Source: Mugil cephalus (taxonomy: Eukaryota > Chordata > Actinopteri > Mugiliformes > Mugilidae). From it: 64,000 bases of DNA. Position 1 is the stretch's first letter; each line of letters opens with the position of its first letter. The position numbers were made by a program, and so were the translations under genes. This document shows positions 53,107 to 63,384 of this stretch, piece after piece. The notes beneath the pieces are model-generated. The model saw nothing but the letters and a program-made list of their open reading frames with translations. It made no database searches and had not been told where the DNA came from. The DNA lies in NCBI RefSeq assembly GCF_022458985.1, contig NC_061787.1:22329629-22393628 (forward strand), written 5' to 3'.

Positions 53107-55165
53107 GAGTCCTGTTTACAGATAAAAGGTCAGTGCATAAAATGTTTATGTCATCCATGTACAAAATGCACTTGGTGGTGAGTCCCCCGCTTCCTGGAAT
53201 TCCACCTCCATTGATTCTTTTGTCCCTTCTCAAGATCTGTGCCAATGGTTCTATACAAACCACATAGAGGAGGGCGGATAACGGACAGCCCTGACGGACA
53301 CCGCAGTTAATATCGACTGCTTTTGTCAGATGCCCATTAACTAGAAATTTGCTGCTAATTCCCCGGTACAGCAGTCCCACCCACGTTACAAACCTCTCTG
53401 GGAAGCCCATTTTTTGCAGTACCCTAAAAAGGTACTGGTGCAAGACTCGATCAAAGGCTTTCTCAAAGTCTAAATTTAGGACTACTAGCCGAATGTTTCT
53501 GTCTCTCGTGTAACAGATGGTGTCTCGGATCAGTACCAGGCAGTCTGTGATCCTCCCTGGTATGGCACAGACTTGATCCAGGTGAATCAAGTCCTCTAAA
53601 ACCATGCTCATCCGTGTTGCTAAAAGTTTGCTAAAAGTTTAGTTAAGAGCACGTCAGAGTTTAAGAGCATGATCGTTCTCCAGTTCTTCAGGTCTGTTTT
53701 GTCTTTGTGGAGGAGTGTCACTGCCCCTACTCTAAAACTGTCAGGTAAAAGGTCCAGCCGTTCAAAGTTTTTAAAAACAACAAGCAGGTCAGGTGCTAAA
53801 ATGTCCCAGAACGTTAGATAAAATTCACAGGGAAGTCCATCAGGGCCTGGGGACTTCCCTCTCTTAAAACTCAAGATAGCCTGGTGTAGCTCTTCGAGCG
53901 TAAAATCTTGAGTTAAAAGCACACCGTCTGTAACTGTCTGGTCAATAAAATCTAAAACTTCAGTCATCATGTCCATCTCAACAGGTTTTTCCTTGTACAG
54001 ATTTTCGTAGAAATAGAGGACCACTTGTTGGGCCTCATCTATTTTATCATCTACCATTTGCTTTTTTAAGTTTTAGGATATTCCCTCCCTTATTCATTAT
54101 CTTTTTGAAAAAGTATCTCGTGCATTTTTCTCCCTCTTCTATTTCTTGTTCTTTACTTCAAAGAATAATTCCTTTACTTTGAATTTCTGCTAAGGTTGAC
54201 ATTTCTGTTTTTACTTGCTTTATTTCATCATTAAAATTGAACCCATGTTTATTAAATTCAAAATACCGTTGAAGTCGTTTTTGCAGTCCCATCATGCATC
54301 TGTTTTCCTTGTACTTTTTTCATTTCCCTGCTCGTGTATAAGTCTTGAAGGGTCTGCCACTCTCTATATTGCTCCCTATACCGACTAACTATGTCTTTGT
54401 CTTCTAGGAGGGCGCAATTGAGTTTCCACAGACCTCTTCCTGGTGTCACACCCAAAGTGAGTGATAGTGTGCAAGATAGCATTTGGTGATCAGAAAAGTG
54501 GACAGGGGTCAACGTAGCATCAGGTGGTGCAAACAAATAATCTATGCGAGAGGCTCTGGCGCCATCACCACTGAACCAGGTGAAGCCCTCCTCTCTTGCA
54601 TGCATTATTTTAAAACAGTCCTGTAGTTTAAAAACCTCACATATTGTCTTTAATAAAACTGATGTCTTGTCCATTTTAAAATCGTCTCCTGCTCCTCTTC
54701 TGTCCCCTTTGCTTAAAATGCAATTAAAATCACCCCTTAAAATCAATGGTTTCCGACCCAGCATGTAGGACTGCAAGTCTTCCAAAAGGTCATACCTGTC
54801 GTTTCTTTCATTAAAACCATAAATATTAAGAAGGTTAAAATCCTGTCCCATAAGAGTCACATGTGCTAAAAACACCCTACCGTCTCTCACCACCGTGCTG
54901 CCCTTCACCAGAATGTGAGGATTGTTGATTAAAATGGCCACTCCATTTCGGTTTTCATTTGACCCGCTCCATATTGATTTGCCTGGCCATATGTCCTCCC
55001 ATTGTCTGTAGTGTTTGAAATAAGGTATGCAGCATTCTTGTAATAAAAACACATCTGACTTAAAAATACTTAGAAATGACAAAACACTCTCAACTTGACG
55101 CTTCTCACATTTATGGTTGAGAAGGTGATTGTCATGAGTATTGTTAAAACAAACAGGTTTGACAT
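53107..55165 (-). pseudogene. K10 ORF2, RT and endonuclease
   Basis: ORF2 starts at the ATG at 55,165. The endonuclease is open from 55,082 to 54,258 with SIWSGSNENRNGVAILINNP, LRGDFNCILSKGDRRGAG (Gly to Arg before the catalytic Asp) and FSDHQML. RT parts follow at 54,057-53,620 and 53,611-53,110, with FKRGKSPGPDGLPCEFYLTF, LNLDFEKAFDRVLHQYL and LYMDDINIL. A frameshift near 54,260 and a break near 53,615 interrupt it. It belongs to the same subgroup as K6 (ELHQAILS). Confidence 0.8.
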
Positions 55166-55320
55166 TTTAAAAGACTAGGTGTTACGCCAAGTGATTTTGA
55201 ACTAAAACAGAGTGTTAGTTAATCTCCTTTGAATAGAGCTCCTCCTTCACTTCCACAGACTGAGAGCGAAGTGGTTTAGCCCCATTTCCCCGTCGACATC
55301 CAGGTGGGGGCAGTTGCTGC

Positions 55321-55346
55321 ATCACTTCTCTGCATTTTGGCTAAGA
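55321..55346 (+). pseudogene. U2 snRNA 5' 26 nt upstream of K11
   Basis: The first 26 nt of U2 in plus orientation with three changes (atcacttctctgcattttgg), ending ctaaga exactly where Keno starts (ctgcaatcgcc). Instead of the U2 promoter, K10 ORF1 end lies upstream. Confidence 0.85.
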
Positions 55347-56266
55347 CTGCAATCGCCTCCTCTGGGTGGTGAAAGTGATTGTCTTTTTGACATAGCTTTA
55401 CTCCAACGTTTATTGCACGACTTTGGCTTTTTAGGGGTTCATCTGTTTTACAGCTGCAAATCCTTACGGACAAAGTACGTCATTTTCTTTCCTATTTATT
55501 TCTACATCAGGTAAGTTTTGCAATAATTTATTATTTGTTGTTTTTACTATTTTAATCCAATTGTTTGTTGTTGTTTGTTAGAAATATTTTTTAGCTGTTT
55601 TTAGCACCTCAAGCTGGTGGTGCCTCCAACATGTCGTCCAGCTATGCCAGCACACGGAGGCACCACAGTGTCCGTTTCTCTTTAAAGGAGGTTGTTGGAA
55701 AGCACCCGTGGATGTCAAGGCTCGACTTCTCACGGAAGCTCATCCAGAGAACTCTGAAGTTTACCCCAGACGACCTCAACTGTGACATAAGCTTTCATTT
55801 TGCATTGCTACTTTGTGACTTCTGGACAAGGTATGAGAATGTGAAATCCCAGTTCTTGGCTTTTAATGTGGAGAAACTGACTGATAATAGTCTGAAAATG
55901 GTTATTGTTAGAATGTTCAATGAAACAGTAAATGCTGAGGACATTTGTTCATGGCTGGGAAGATTTTGCACTGTTAAAGGCCAGGCTACCAAGGTAAAGG
56001 ATGAAGACGCAATCTGGAACTGTGCCTGGAGGGTGGGCACACGGGCACTGGTGAACACGAAAGCCAAGATGAACCCCTCCCCGATGCCCAACCTTCTAAG
56101 AGGCCTGCTTCAGAATTGTCCTAAGAGGAGGATTAAGAGGATTTTTCTGAAGATTCTTCTGGTGGGTCAAGAATCTTCCCTCCAATTTCATCCAATGAGG
56201 TGTCTTTTTTAAATATTGCTCTCCAATCAACCCCAAAAGACACAAAGCTTAACGCAACACTGCAGC
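55347..56266 (+). mobile_element. Keno-like LINE copy K11, plus strand, 5' part only
   Basis: Leader, ORF1 N-terminal half and ORF1 tail, with the same internal ORF1 deletion and the same 3' join to a U2 fragment as K8. The first part differs from K8 while everything from ~55,904 is almost identical to it, which shows a recent duplication or conversion that ended inside ORF1. Confidence 0.85.
55631..56212 (+). pseudogene. K11 ORF1, N-terminal half with deletion
   Basis: Starts [20 protein letters not shown]. Compared with K8 it lacks the stretch [12 protein letters not shown] (36 bp). After NCAWRV it carries the same knuckle-removing deletion as K8. Substitutions relative to K8 in the first 90 codons contrast with near identity afterwards. 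Confidence 0.8.
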
Positions 56267-56320
56267 AACTGATAAGAACAGATACTACAATTGATCTTAG
56301 CCAAAAGGCCAAGAGGCGAT
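56267..56320 (-). pseudogene. U2 snRNA nt 1-54 fragment (copy B)
   Basis: Same as the fragment at 47,634-47,687, with atactacaattgatc at the Keno target point and ccaagaggcgat at the 5' end. The U2 flank follows to ~56,423. Confidence 0.85.
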
Positions 56321-56635
56321 CCTCACAAAGGCTCGGACAATATGTGTCCCTTCTCCACACCCTCACTCTCACTCGTGGTTTGGTCCAGAACGCCAGCTGG
56401 GAGATGTGCACGGGAAAAGCTTTGAGGGAGGTTTGGGGTACCAGGGGCGCGAAGTTTCTGTGGCTATACTGGGACAGTGTGGGGTCCCCAGGACATGCTG
56501 GTGGTTTGGGGTGGGTCTGGTGGAGCGGATTGAGGCTGAAGGGAGGCTGGAAGGCCCTGGAGCACAGAGGCGAGGGAGAGGTGAATTATTTCCACAATGT
56601 GGAAGGGGAGAGCCAGGGACCCGCCCGATAGCCCG

Positions 56636-56765
56636 GTAAATCTCGCGCCAGTCCGTACCCATATCCGCAGCAGGTCTCCAAGGTGAACATCCTCTGGTAT
56701 GTTAGATCAAGCCAGGTAAGGGTAGTCGGCAAATCAGATCTGTAACTTTGGGATAAGAATTGGCT
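56636..56765 (+). rRNA. 28S rRNA fragment (pseudogene), copy B
   Basis: Same ~130-nt large-subunit rRNA piece as at 48,003-48,132. It lies between U2 flank and host-like flank, so a piece of rDNA was captured at the array edge before the segment was duplicated. Confidence 0.8.
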
Positions 56766-57139
56766 TGCCCCTAGAGCTGCGTTGAAAACATCATCTATGC
56801 CGGCAACTGGTATCACATATGATGAAATCTTGTTCGACCAGAATGTTTCGCCTAGAACTGGATGTGTAACACGGTTAGCGACGTTTTAATTAGCGGTAGC
56901 ATTCAGTGCTAATGTACCTGTATATCGTAATTTTAGCATTGTGAGATTTCTGAAGCTAAAGCAAAGCCAATGCTAACTCGACATGAGATAGCATTTGATA
57001 TTGTGGCTCAATACAGGTAATATGTTCAAGGGCAAGGAATAAGAGAACGGACGTTGGAGAGAGATGTGTGTATTCAACCAATGGCCCTGCTGTGTATTTC
57101 GTCCTGCTGTCCTGCATGTGTGCATTTTTCACTGTGACT

Positions 57140-57699
57140 TCGCTACAGTGCTATTTCTCGCGTGTGATTGGATTGACTGCCACTGCCATTATCATCGTAA
57201 GACTCTCATCCCCCATTCCCCTTCTACCCCCACAAACAAACCTTGGATTTCTTGAGTACTAACATACACATGCACATGCTTTTACGTTGTGCTCAGCTTT
57301 GAGTGAAGCGGCCATTTCAGTTTTCAGGCTCCACCTCACACAAGCTTCAATAAACAGGCCTGCAACAGGTTAATCTCATTTAAGGTGTTCATATGAATAT
57401 GTTGGGCCCACAGGTAGAATATTGAATCTTGAGGTGTTGTGAAATTAAAGAGTACTGTGTTTTGAAGGTAACTTAAAATTTCTAAAAAGTATTAAATATT
57501 ATTTATTTTGAAATATAAAAACAAAAGGTTACCTTTTGAAAAATAAAATGGTTTGCTTGAAACAAAAGTATTAAAAAGGTACTTTCGGTGTTTTACTTTA
57601 GGAGTATCAAACTTTGGCAACAAAGAAAGAAACTATATCTTATTTTGAACATCCCTTTATTTCTATTTGGTTAATTCTGGGCAAGTTTATTACTTTAAA
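57140..57699. other. Flank with nothing recognised
   Basis: Mostly A/T-rich sequence. No open frame with a domain, no RNA gene and no named repeat was seen. Short open frames at 57,064-57,262 are not supported. Confidence 0.5.
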
Positions 57700-57870
57700 T
57701 GGTCTTGCTCTCATATAGCACTTTTCTACCTACTCAAAGGTACTCAAAGCTTTTAAAGTCAGAGACACATTCACCCATTCGCTCACACAAGCACACACAC
57801 ATTCACACACCAGTGCCAGTTGCACTGGGAGCAAATGGGGGCTCAGTGTCTTGCTCAAGGACACTTCGGC
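57700..57870. repeat. Teleost dispersed repeat fragment
   Basis: The order gcacttttctacctactcaa, tactcaaagcttttaaag, cattcaccca, cacacaagcacac and ggctcagtgtcttgctcaag with gacacttcgg is a frequent teleost repeat motif. Family and ends are uncertain. Confidence 0.6.
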
Positions 57871-58588
57871 TTATGGCACACTCAATATCAAATGCTATCT
57901 CAATGTATTTTTTCATGGACAACCCTCTCTACCTACCAAAACCGCCCCCAAACTTTCATTCTAAAAATACATTTAACTTTATTTTTGTTCCTGTGAGTAA
58001 ATATCTTTGATATATCTTGTGCCTTAAAAGTACAGGTGTGGTGGTCATCATTATTAAAACAGTAAACATTATTGTAGATACACATTCTCAAAGTAACATA
58101 AAAAGTTGTAATTTTCTACAATGAGCCCAAGCTCAGTCTCATCGTATTAACCACTCTAGCTTTATCTTTAACTACATGGGACCTGGGTTACATAAAGTAA
58201 ATAAATATTTGCACATTGAGACGAGCATGCGCACAGGCATCCGCTGCTGCGTTAACATGTGGCACAGCATGAATGACCCCTCGCTATATAATTTCCACAA
58301 ACACTATACAGTGTGTGCCTGAAAGCGCATGTAGAATTGTCTTTAACATTCACGCGTGGTTTTCATGTCACGTATTTGAGGCATAGTTCACCCGTCAAGC
58401 ACCCGTCACGTAGATGTATGCGCAACAATGTGTGTGCTGTGTCTGCGTGACGCCTACGTGACCCTCGTCTGTCCATTGAAAGTGAATGGAATTTACACAC
58501 GCATGATAGAGGTTTGATGTCATCACATAGCCACTGTACACGCTTTCTAGTGTAGTTCGCTGGCATAAAATGCAACTCATAATAAAAT
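57871..58588. other. Flank with nothing recognised
   Basis: No gene or RNA recognised. Several CpG-containing words (tgcgcacaggc, gacgcctacgtg) occur around 58,230-58,480, and a direct-repeat flavour is suggested by gtgaatggaatttacacacg, but no element boundary was found. Confidence 0.4.
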
Positions 58589-58630
58589 GCCCCTCATAGC
58601 ACGCACACACACACACAAATACACACACAG
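58589..58630. repeat. (CA)n microsatellite
   Basis: Short imperfect CA repeats (acgcacacacacacac, then aaatacacacacag). Confidence 0.8.
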
Positions 58631-59048
58631 TCCTTTAGAAACAAAAATTAAGTTCTCCTCCTCTTAAATGCAATCAGAACACTGCCAGACTCCCTGCCAG
58701 GTACAATCCCTTTAAGAATGCGTGAAGGGATTTTTTTTTTTTTACTGTCACCGAAATCACAGCAAAGAGAAAGAACCTGTGCACGCCGGAAACGGTGGAG
58801 GAGTTGGAAGAAAATTTTTCAGTGCGTTTACATGCAGAGCTTCATCGAGCTGTGCTCAAAATTTGACTTTCTGATTACAGTCCTTTTCCCAGTTTATATG
58901 CAGTGCAAGAAAATCGAATAATTGTTCTCACTAGGTGGCAATACGTGTTTCAGCGAATAATACCAGGTTAGTACGGCCCGTTTTGTGGTTGACCTATTAT
59001 GTCGTATAATAAACAAGAGTTGTTCATGAGGCAGACCAATGTTTCAAA

Positions 59049-60165
59049 AAAGAGCCGGCTCTTTCGGCCCCCAAGTGGCTCCTCAGATTTTTTGTTTATT
59101 TACCAAAAATAATATCCAACTAGTAACACAATCTTGTTTGAGATTCAGCTCAGGCATGCCCATCTGTTGTTGGGTAGAATGGGTAGCTTCTCTGTGACTG
59201 TTGTGCTCCTGTGGAAGAATTCCACGATCGCCTTCACTTTGTCCACAGTGGACTTCATCACCATCAGAGCAACTCTTACAAACTGATTAATTGTGTGTGC
59301 AAGACATGTGTGGTGGGTCCATTTCAGAGTTTTAATTGCTTTTGTTATGTTAGCTGCATTGTCACTAATTCAGCAAACCACTTTGTTTTCCACGTCCCAC
59401 TCTTTTGCCACTTTGAGCAGCTCCTCTGCTAAAGTCTCAGATGTGTGTCTGTCACTGAACTCAAAACAATCCAGCAGACAGTACACCATTTTGTAGTTTT
59501 CAACAAAGTGGCGTTTAACTGATATGTAGGATGTGGTGGTTCAGGATGTCCAGCAGTCAGTTGTTACAGGACTAACAGCTGTGGCTTTTTTGAGGTCCCA
59601 TGATAGGCATGGGATGACTCTTTTGGAAAGTGTTTTCCTGCTTGGAATTGTATACACTGGATTCGGAGCATGGGTGTAGCTTCTGAATCCTTTGTCATCC
59701 ACAATCAGTTCCTCATCAATTGTGTTCCGTCTTACTGGGGTCAAAGCCTTTTGTATAAACTGTCTCATCGAGCTCTGAGTTGGTTGTGATGATGTAATGA
59801 TTGATGAACAGCAGCAACAGTTGCAGCGGATACACTGGTACCTTTCTTTGTTTGCCTTTTCTCCTCCAATTGAACTGATGGGTGGGCAGTTCTCAGGTGT
59901 CTGTGCAGGTTGTTTGAGGAGCCTGCTCTGTAAGAAATGCTCACCTTACGTAGTCTGCACTCTGCCTTTGAATTGTCAACTATTTTGAAATGTGTCCAAA
60001 TTTTACTACGTTTTCTGCTGTCCTGCATTCTCTCACCTTCCTTTAACAGGAAAAAAAAAGGAAAAAAACAACAACAAATCGTCTCCCAATCAGGAGCCAG
60101 CTCCCTTCGTTCACTTCAAAGAGCCGTCTCTTTGAGCCAGATTGTTCGCGACCGACACATCTCTA
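59049..60165 (-). mobile_element. ZBED-like hAT transposon, deleted, nested
   Basis: A minus-strand hAT remnant. The proposed 8-bp target duplication gtttcaaa is exact at 59,041-59,048 and 60,166-60,173. The right end (minus-strand start tagagatgtgtcggtcgcg) and the sub-terminal gagccggctcttt blocks are typical of teleost hAT elements. The left terminal repeat is not a clear match, so the left end is less sure. Only the N-terminal half of the transposase remains. Confidence 0.7.
59200..60028 (-). pseudogene. hAT transposase N-terminal half (ZBED1-like)
   Basis: The BED finger region is at 60,028-59,880: WTHFKIVDNSKAECRLRKVS with HRHLRTAHPS. The second Cys of the finger is replaced by Arg, so it cannot bind zinc normally. 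The next block has FIQKALTPVRR, DDKGFRSYTH and PSRKTLSKRVIP, typical of ZBED/hAT proteins, then DCWTS. Further pieces in other frames read SVKRHFVENYKMV and ETLAEELLKVAKEWDVENKV, and WTHHTCLAHTIN near 59,310. The C-terminal half with the hATC domain is absent. Confidence 0.8.
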
Positions 60166-60699
60166 GTTTCAAACAACAACCAGACAGATAATACTACATT
60201 TTTTAATCTCGTACATAATGTTCTTGCTATTTCTGGTGCAGATAAGTTAAGTCCGGGGTCACACGCCAGCGCAGTGGTAGTGGAGCATGCGCACACGCAT
60301 TATCCGATTGGAAAACTGCGGTTCGGTATACATGCTGGAGAAAATCTAATTCCAAAGGCATTATCTGGGTGTCTCAATCGGATAATGAGAACTCCGATTT
60401 TAATCGGAGAAACATGTTCTCCTGTTATAGTATGATTAAAGCAATAATTTGTTTTTTTTCACGTGCATGTAAACGCACTGACAGTTGCAAAAAGACCCCA
60501 CCGAATCCATAAATGAAATAAAGGATCATCTGACCAATATTGTAAATACTTTACTGCAAATAAACGAGTCGCCGAAACAGATTGATGCATGCGCATTGCA
60601 AATGTTAAATAAATAAAGAAAAATTAAATTTCTCACATTCCAAACACCATTTAACAGGCAGAGTGACCTAAAATCTTTGTATGATACTCTCTCTAGTCT

Positions 60700-61060
60700 G
60701 AATGAGTTTTTCAGGTTTACACTGAAGTGCGTTTCTGTAGCAACGTTTAATAGAGACGTAGTTGCACCGTTATTGGTGTATTGATTGAATGAAATCCTTC
60801 CCCGTTCACATAACTGGAATTAATTGTGAGGTTTATTGCGATGTGGGAGCAATCTGGCTCCAAATTATGTTTGGGAATCCAGCAATGGTCCGAAATCCTC
60901 ATTTAATTTGGGCTTGTTGGTGATGTCTGTATGGAAACTGTAAACCGAGGCCAGAGAAATTATTTCATCCAACACTGTCGGGATGGTTCTACTTGGTGTT
61001 GGCTGTGAAATGTCGCATATGTCTCCAAACTCTCGCTGAAATGTTCTGATGGCCAAGCAT
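60700..61060 (-). pseudogene. Harbinger (PIF) transposase remnant
   Basis: A minus-strand 63-codon piece (61,056-60,865) reads AIRTFQREFGDICDISQPTP and SRTIPTVLDEIISLA, like HARBI1-type transposases (helix-turn-helix region before the catalytic domain). In another frame just downstream FRTIAGFPNIIW resembles the start of the DDE domain. Frameshifted and truncated; ends not found. Confidence 0.6.
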
Positions 61061-61222
61061 CACAGTGTGGACAGGAGATGTGCACTGGGTTGGCTTTTAT
61101 CTAAAAAAAGACTTTTAAATCACAGCATAAATCCATCAGTATGTTTTTGGGGTAGCTATGTGGAACAGATCAGATTAATAAACGCTCTTTAAAAAATGCA
61201 CAGTTCTCAAAATCCTCCAAAA

Positions 61223-61256
61223 ATGATCAGATCTTCCTTCCATGAGATCTGATCAT
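61223..61256. repeat. Perfect 12-bp inverted repeat (hairpin)
   Basis: ATGATCAGATCT (61,223-61,234) and its reverse complement (61,245-61,256) with a 10-base loop. It may be the sub-terminal part of a small element or chance. Confidence 0.7.
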
Positions 61257-62435
61257 AACAAGTCACTGTTTAAGCTTGCTGATGCTGTCTTCATTAAAAG
61301 ACTCGACACTTCAAAGTTAAAAAAACATTTACAGGCATGAAAACAAACTGTATATGTTTTGTATGTGTCGTATGTTTTACATTCCTGCTTACGCTCTACT
61401 GCACTTCATTTTACCTGCTCTACTGTAAACTTCAATGGATACCTCATTTATTTCAAAATAATAAAGGTTCTTCCAGTCTGTGTTCAACCAAAACAGCATT
61501 TCCTGGAGTGTGAAAGGAAATTTTATGTCTGTATAAATACACTGAGTTGATGACATCTTCTGTATGCTTGTCTTTATTTGCATGTTTGGGATTGAAGTAA
61601 TCCAAAAGTAACTAAAAGTAATCAGGTACATTACTTTTATATCGTGATACTTAGAGTAAGTTACTAACAACATTTTTAACAAATAACTTGTATTTGTGTC
61701 AGATTACATTTTAAAGGAACCTTCAAAGCCCTGACTGCTAGGCACTATTGATTAGATAAAGATTAGTTTCTAACTGTTTGTTGCTGCACACTGACTGTCA
61801 AAGGATATGAAAATCCTTCCACTAGTAGCTCAGTTGTAAATCTTTACAGACATTGACATTAGAGCATAACTGTACATTCATGAGTGCAGAGTTGAGGTTC
61901 TCAGATGTTTACTACAGAAATACCAATAGTACTTTCTGGTAATAAAACCTAGACTAGGACTATAAATCTTTCATCTTAACATTTTTGCTTCATGTTTATA
62001 AGATCCATGATTTTCCTGTTTTGCTACTTTGTTTTAATTTGCATTATTTTAGGTGTCTGCTGTGCCCAGGAGGTGATGGGAGGTGGTACGAGAAGTCCCA
62101 GTCCTCCATCCTGAGTGCCACAGCGTTTATTCTTTTGTGGGTATCAATTCTGTTAGCGTTCATTGAGTTGTTTTTTTGTTAGTTTTAGTTAGGGAGGTAA
62201 GTGTTTAGAGTGTTTAGTGATTTGTTTGGGTTTATTGGGTTATTGGATTAATTTCAAGGTGGAATAGTTTTGTTTGTTATTTTGGCCTTGGTCCACCCTG
62301 AAGCAATCATTCACTTACATTTCATTTGTTTCACTTTTGTAAATAAATAACTTTCTTTATATTGTAACCCTTTGTATCTTGGTGGCTACTTGGGACCTGG
62401 GGAAGATGTGGACCTAATCATGTTGTGTCTGAGAC
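61257..62435. other. Flank with nothing recognised
   Basis: A/T-rich sequence with short open frames only. A GT-rich stretch at ~62,165-62,260 and an AATAAA at ~62,342 occur, without an exon that I can support. Confidence 0.4.
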
Positions 62436-62439
62436 ACCC

Positions 62440-62910
62440 CTAGATGGGGCATAACACTGGTATAATGCCAACCTCAAAGACTCCAAACAGATGGAACAGC
62501 TCAAGCAGGATACCATCAGTGGCCTCCAGCAAATCAACAACACTGCACTGCCAGGGAAGCTGAAGCTTTGGTGCTTCCAGTTTAGACTGCTGCCCGTCTC
62601 ATGTGACCAATTTCTATCTTTAAGGTTGGCCTGTCCCATGCCAAATGGTTGGAGCAATTGGTGAATGCCCAAGTGAGGAAGTGAGCTATCAAGATGTCTT
62701 AGCAGCATAGGTTTGTATGGCAACAGAGCCCTATTTCTGCCAATCTCAAGTCTGGTTGAGGAGTACAAGTGTACTAAAGCTAGGCTTGAAATGACTCTCA
62801 CAGAATCCCAGGATCATTTCGTCGGAGTTGCTGCTCCCACCCTAGCAACAGGGAGGAAATGGGAGAAAGACGCAGTGGTTGTCGCCCTGAAACACATATA
62901 TATTGGATAT
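62440..62910 (+). pseudogene. Unclassified reverse-transcriptase element remnant
   Basis: Plus-strand conceptual pieces read LPGKLKLWCFQFRLLP, then IGLYGNRALFLPISSLVEEY and KCTKARLEMTLTESQD. I recall such words from the region after the RT in repeated retroelement proteins of fish and invertebrates. The family is not certain. It is an old, broken fossil without recognisable ends. Confidence 0.45.
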
Positions 62911-62974
62911 ATTCAGTCAAATATAACATGGCATAGGGGGCTTGGTTTGGGAGCAACAACACCCACTTAGAAGG

Positions 62975-63384
62975 CTACTCCAACTGAACCACCTTCCTGG
63001 ACACCACCACTGGCAATTGCAGTGACAATTGCAGTATGATAGTTTCATTTACTCCTCTCCCAAACCATCTGTCTTTGGCTAAGGTTTTGACGTTGCTATC
63101 TTCAAAGAATGCCCTTTGTCCTTGAGGTGTATAGGTGGACTGCTGAATCGTTCCCTGAGTTGGGACATGCATTTGTGGATTGGGTTGTTTGTTTTCCCTA
63201 ATGTACAAGTCTGTACATTGGGGTAATAATCAGTATGAGGAACGGCAGCAATATGATAATTCATAATATTTGTATTAAGTCTTGTTTTGTGTTTCTTACA
63301 AGATTTTATGAGACCCTGACGGTCCATAGGGAGGCGGGAAGGATGGGGGAGGGGGAATTCCATTGTTTTAATAAAAGCCCCCAT
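62975..63384 (-). pseudogene. Penelope-like element, GIY-YIG end
   Basis: Minus-strand pieces in two frames show NNPIHKCMSQLRERF, IHLKDKGHS and KDRWFGRGVNETI. This is the pattern of the C-terminal GIY-YIG endonuclease of Penelope-like retroelements (TKxPxHxR..., HLKxxGHSFED..., RWxxRGVxEAI). It is broken by frameshifts and lacks the reverse transcriptase part in this window. Confidence 0.65.

Larger units (their letters stand above)
51435..55320 (-). mobile_element. Keno-like LINE copy K10, minus strand
   Basis: Minus-strand copy with an intact tail next to a U2 fragment. A deletion of ~0.7 kb at ~52,362 removes the region between the ORF2 C-terminus and the thumb. A teleost dispersed repeat is inserted at 52,731-53,106. 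RT and endonuclease follow. The left-to-right sequence ends at the ORF1 stop region (55,320), where it meets the U2 5' end of K11 head to head. ORF1 is otherwise absent. Confidence 0.85.
55904..57138. repeat. Segmental duplicate, copy B (likely parent)
   Basis: Partner of 47,271-48,505 at offset 8,633. On the right it runs without a break into the flank at 57,139 and beyond (cgctacagtgctatttctcg), which makes it the likely source. Confidence 0.9.
58820..60480. mobile_element. Element with 17-bp perfect inverted ends, split by a hAT
   Basis: CAGTGCGTTTACATGCA (58,820-58,836) and its exact reverse complement (60,464-60,480) bound a 1,661 bp stretch. Inside, near the right end, are repeated words of the type atccgattgg, caatcggataatgag and ttttaatcgg. 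No transposase of its own is left, so it is a non-autonomous element. Target duplications were not found. The hAT at 59,049-60,165 is nested in it; without it the element is ~0.54 kb. Confidence 0.75.

Noticed and set aside
57064-57262. Overlapping 63-64 codon open frames at the array edge
   Set aside because: Two frames compete, there is no domain, and the first part is duplicated non-coding sequence.
62060-62182. Possible exon with a membrane-like segment
   Set aside because: Only ~40 residues, no splice context that I can defend, and repeat-rich surroundings.
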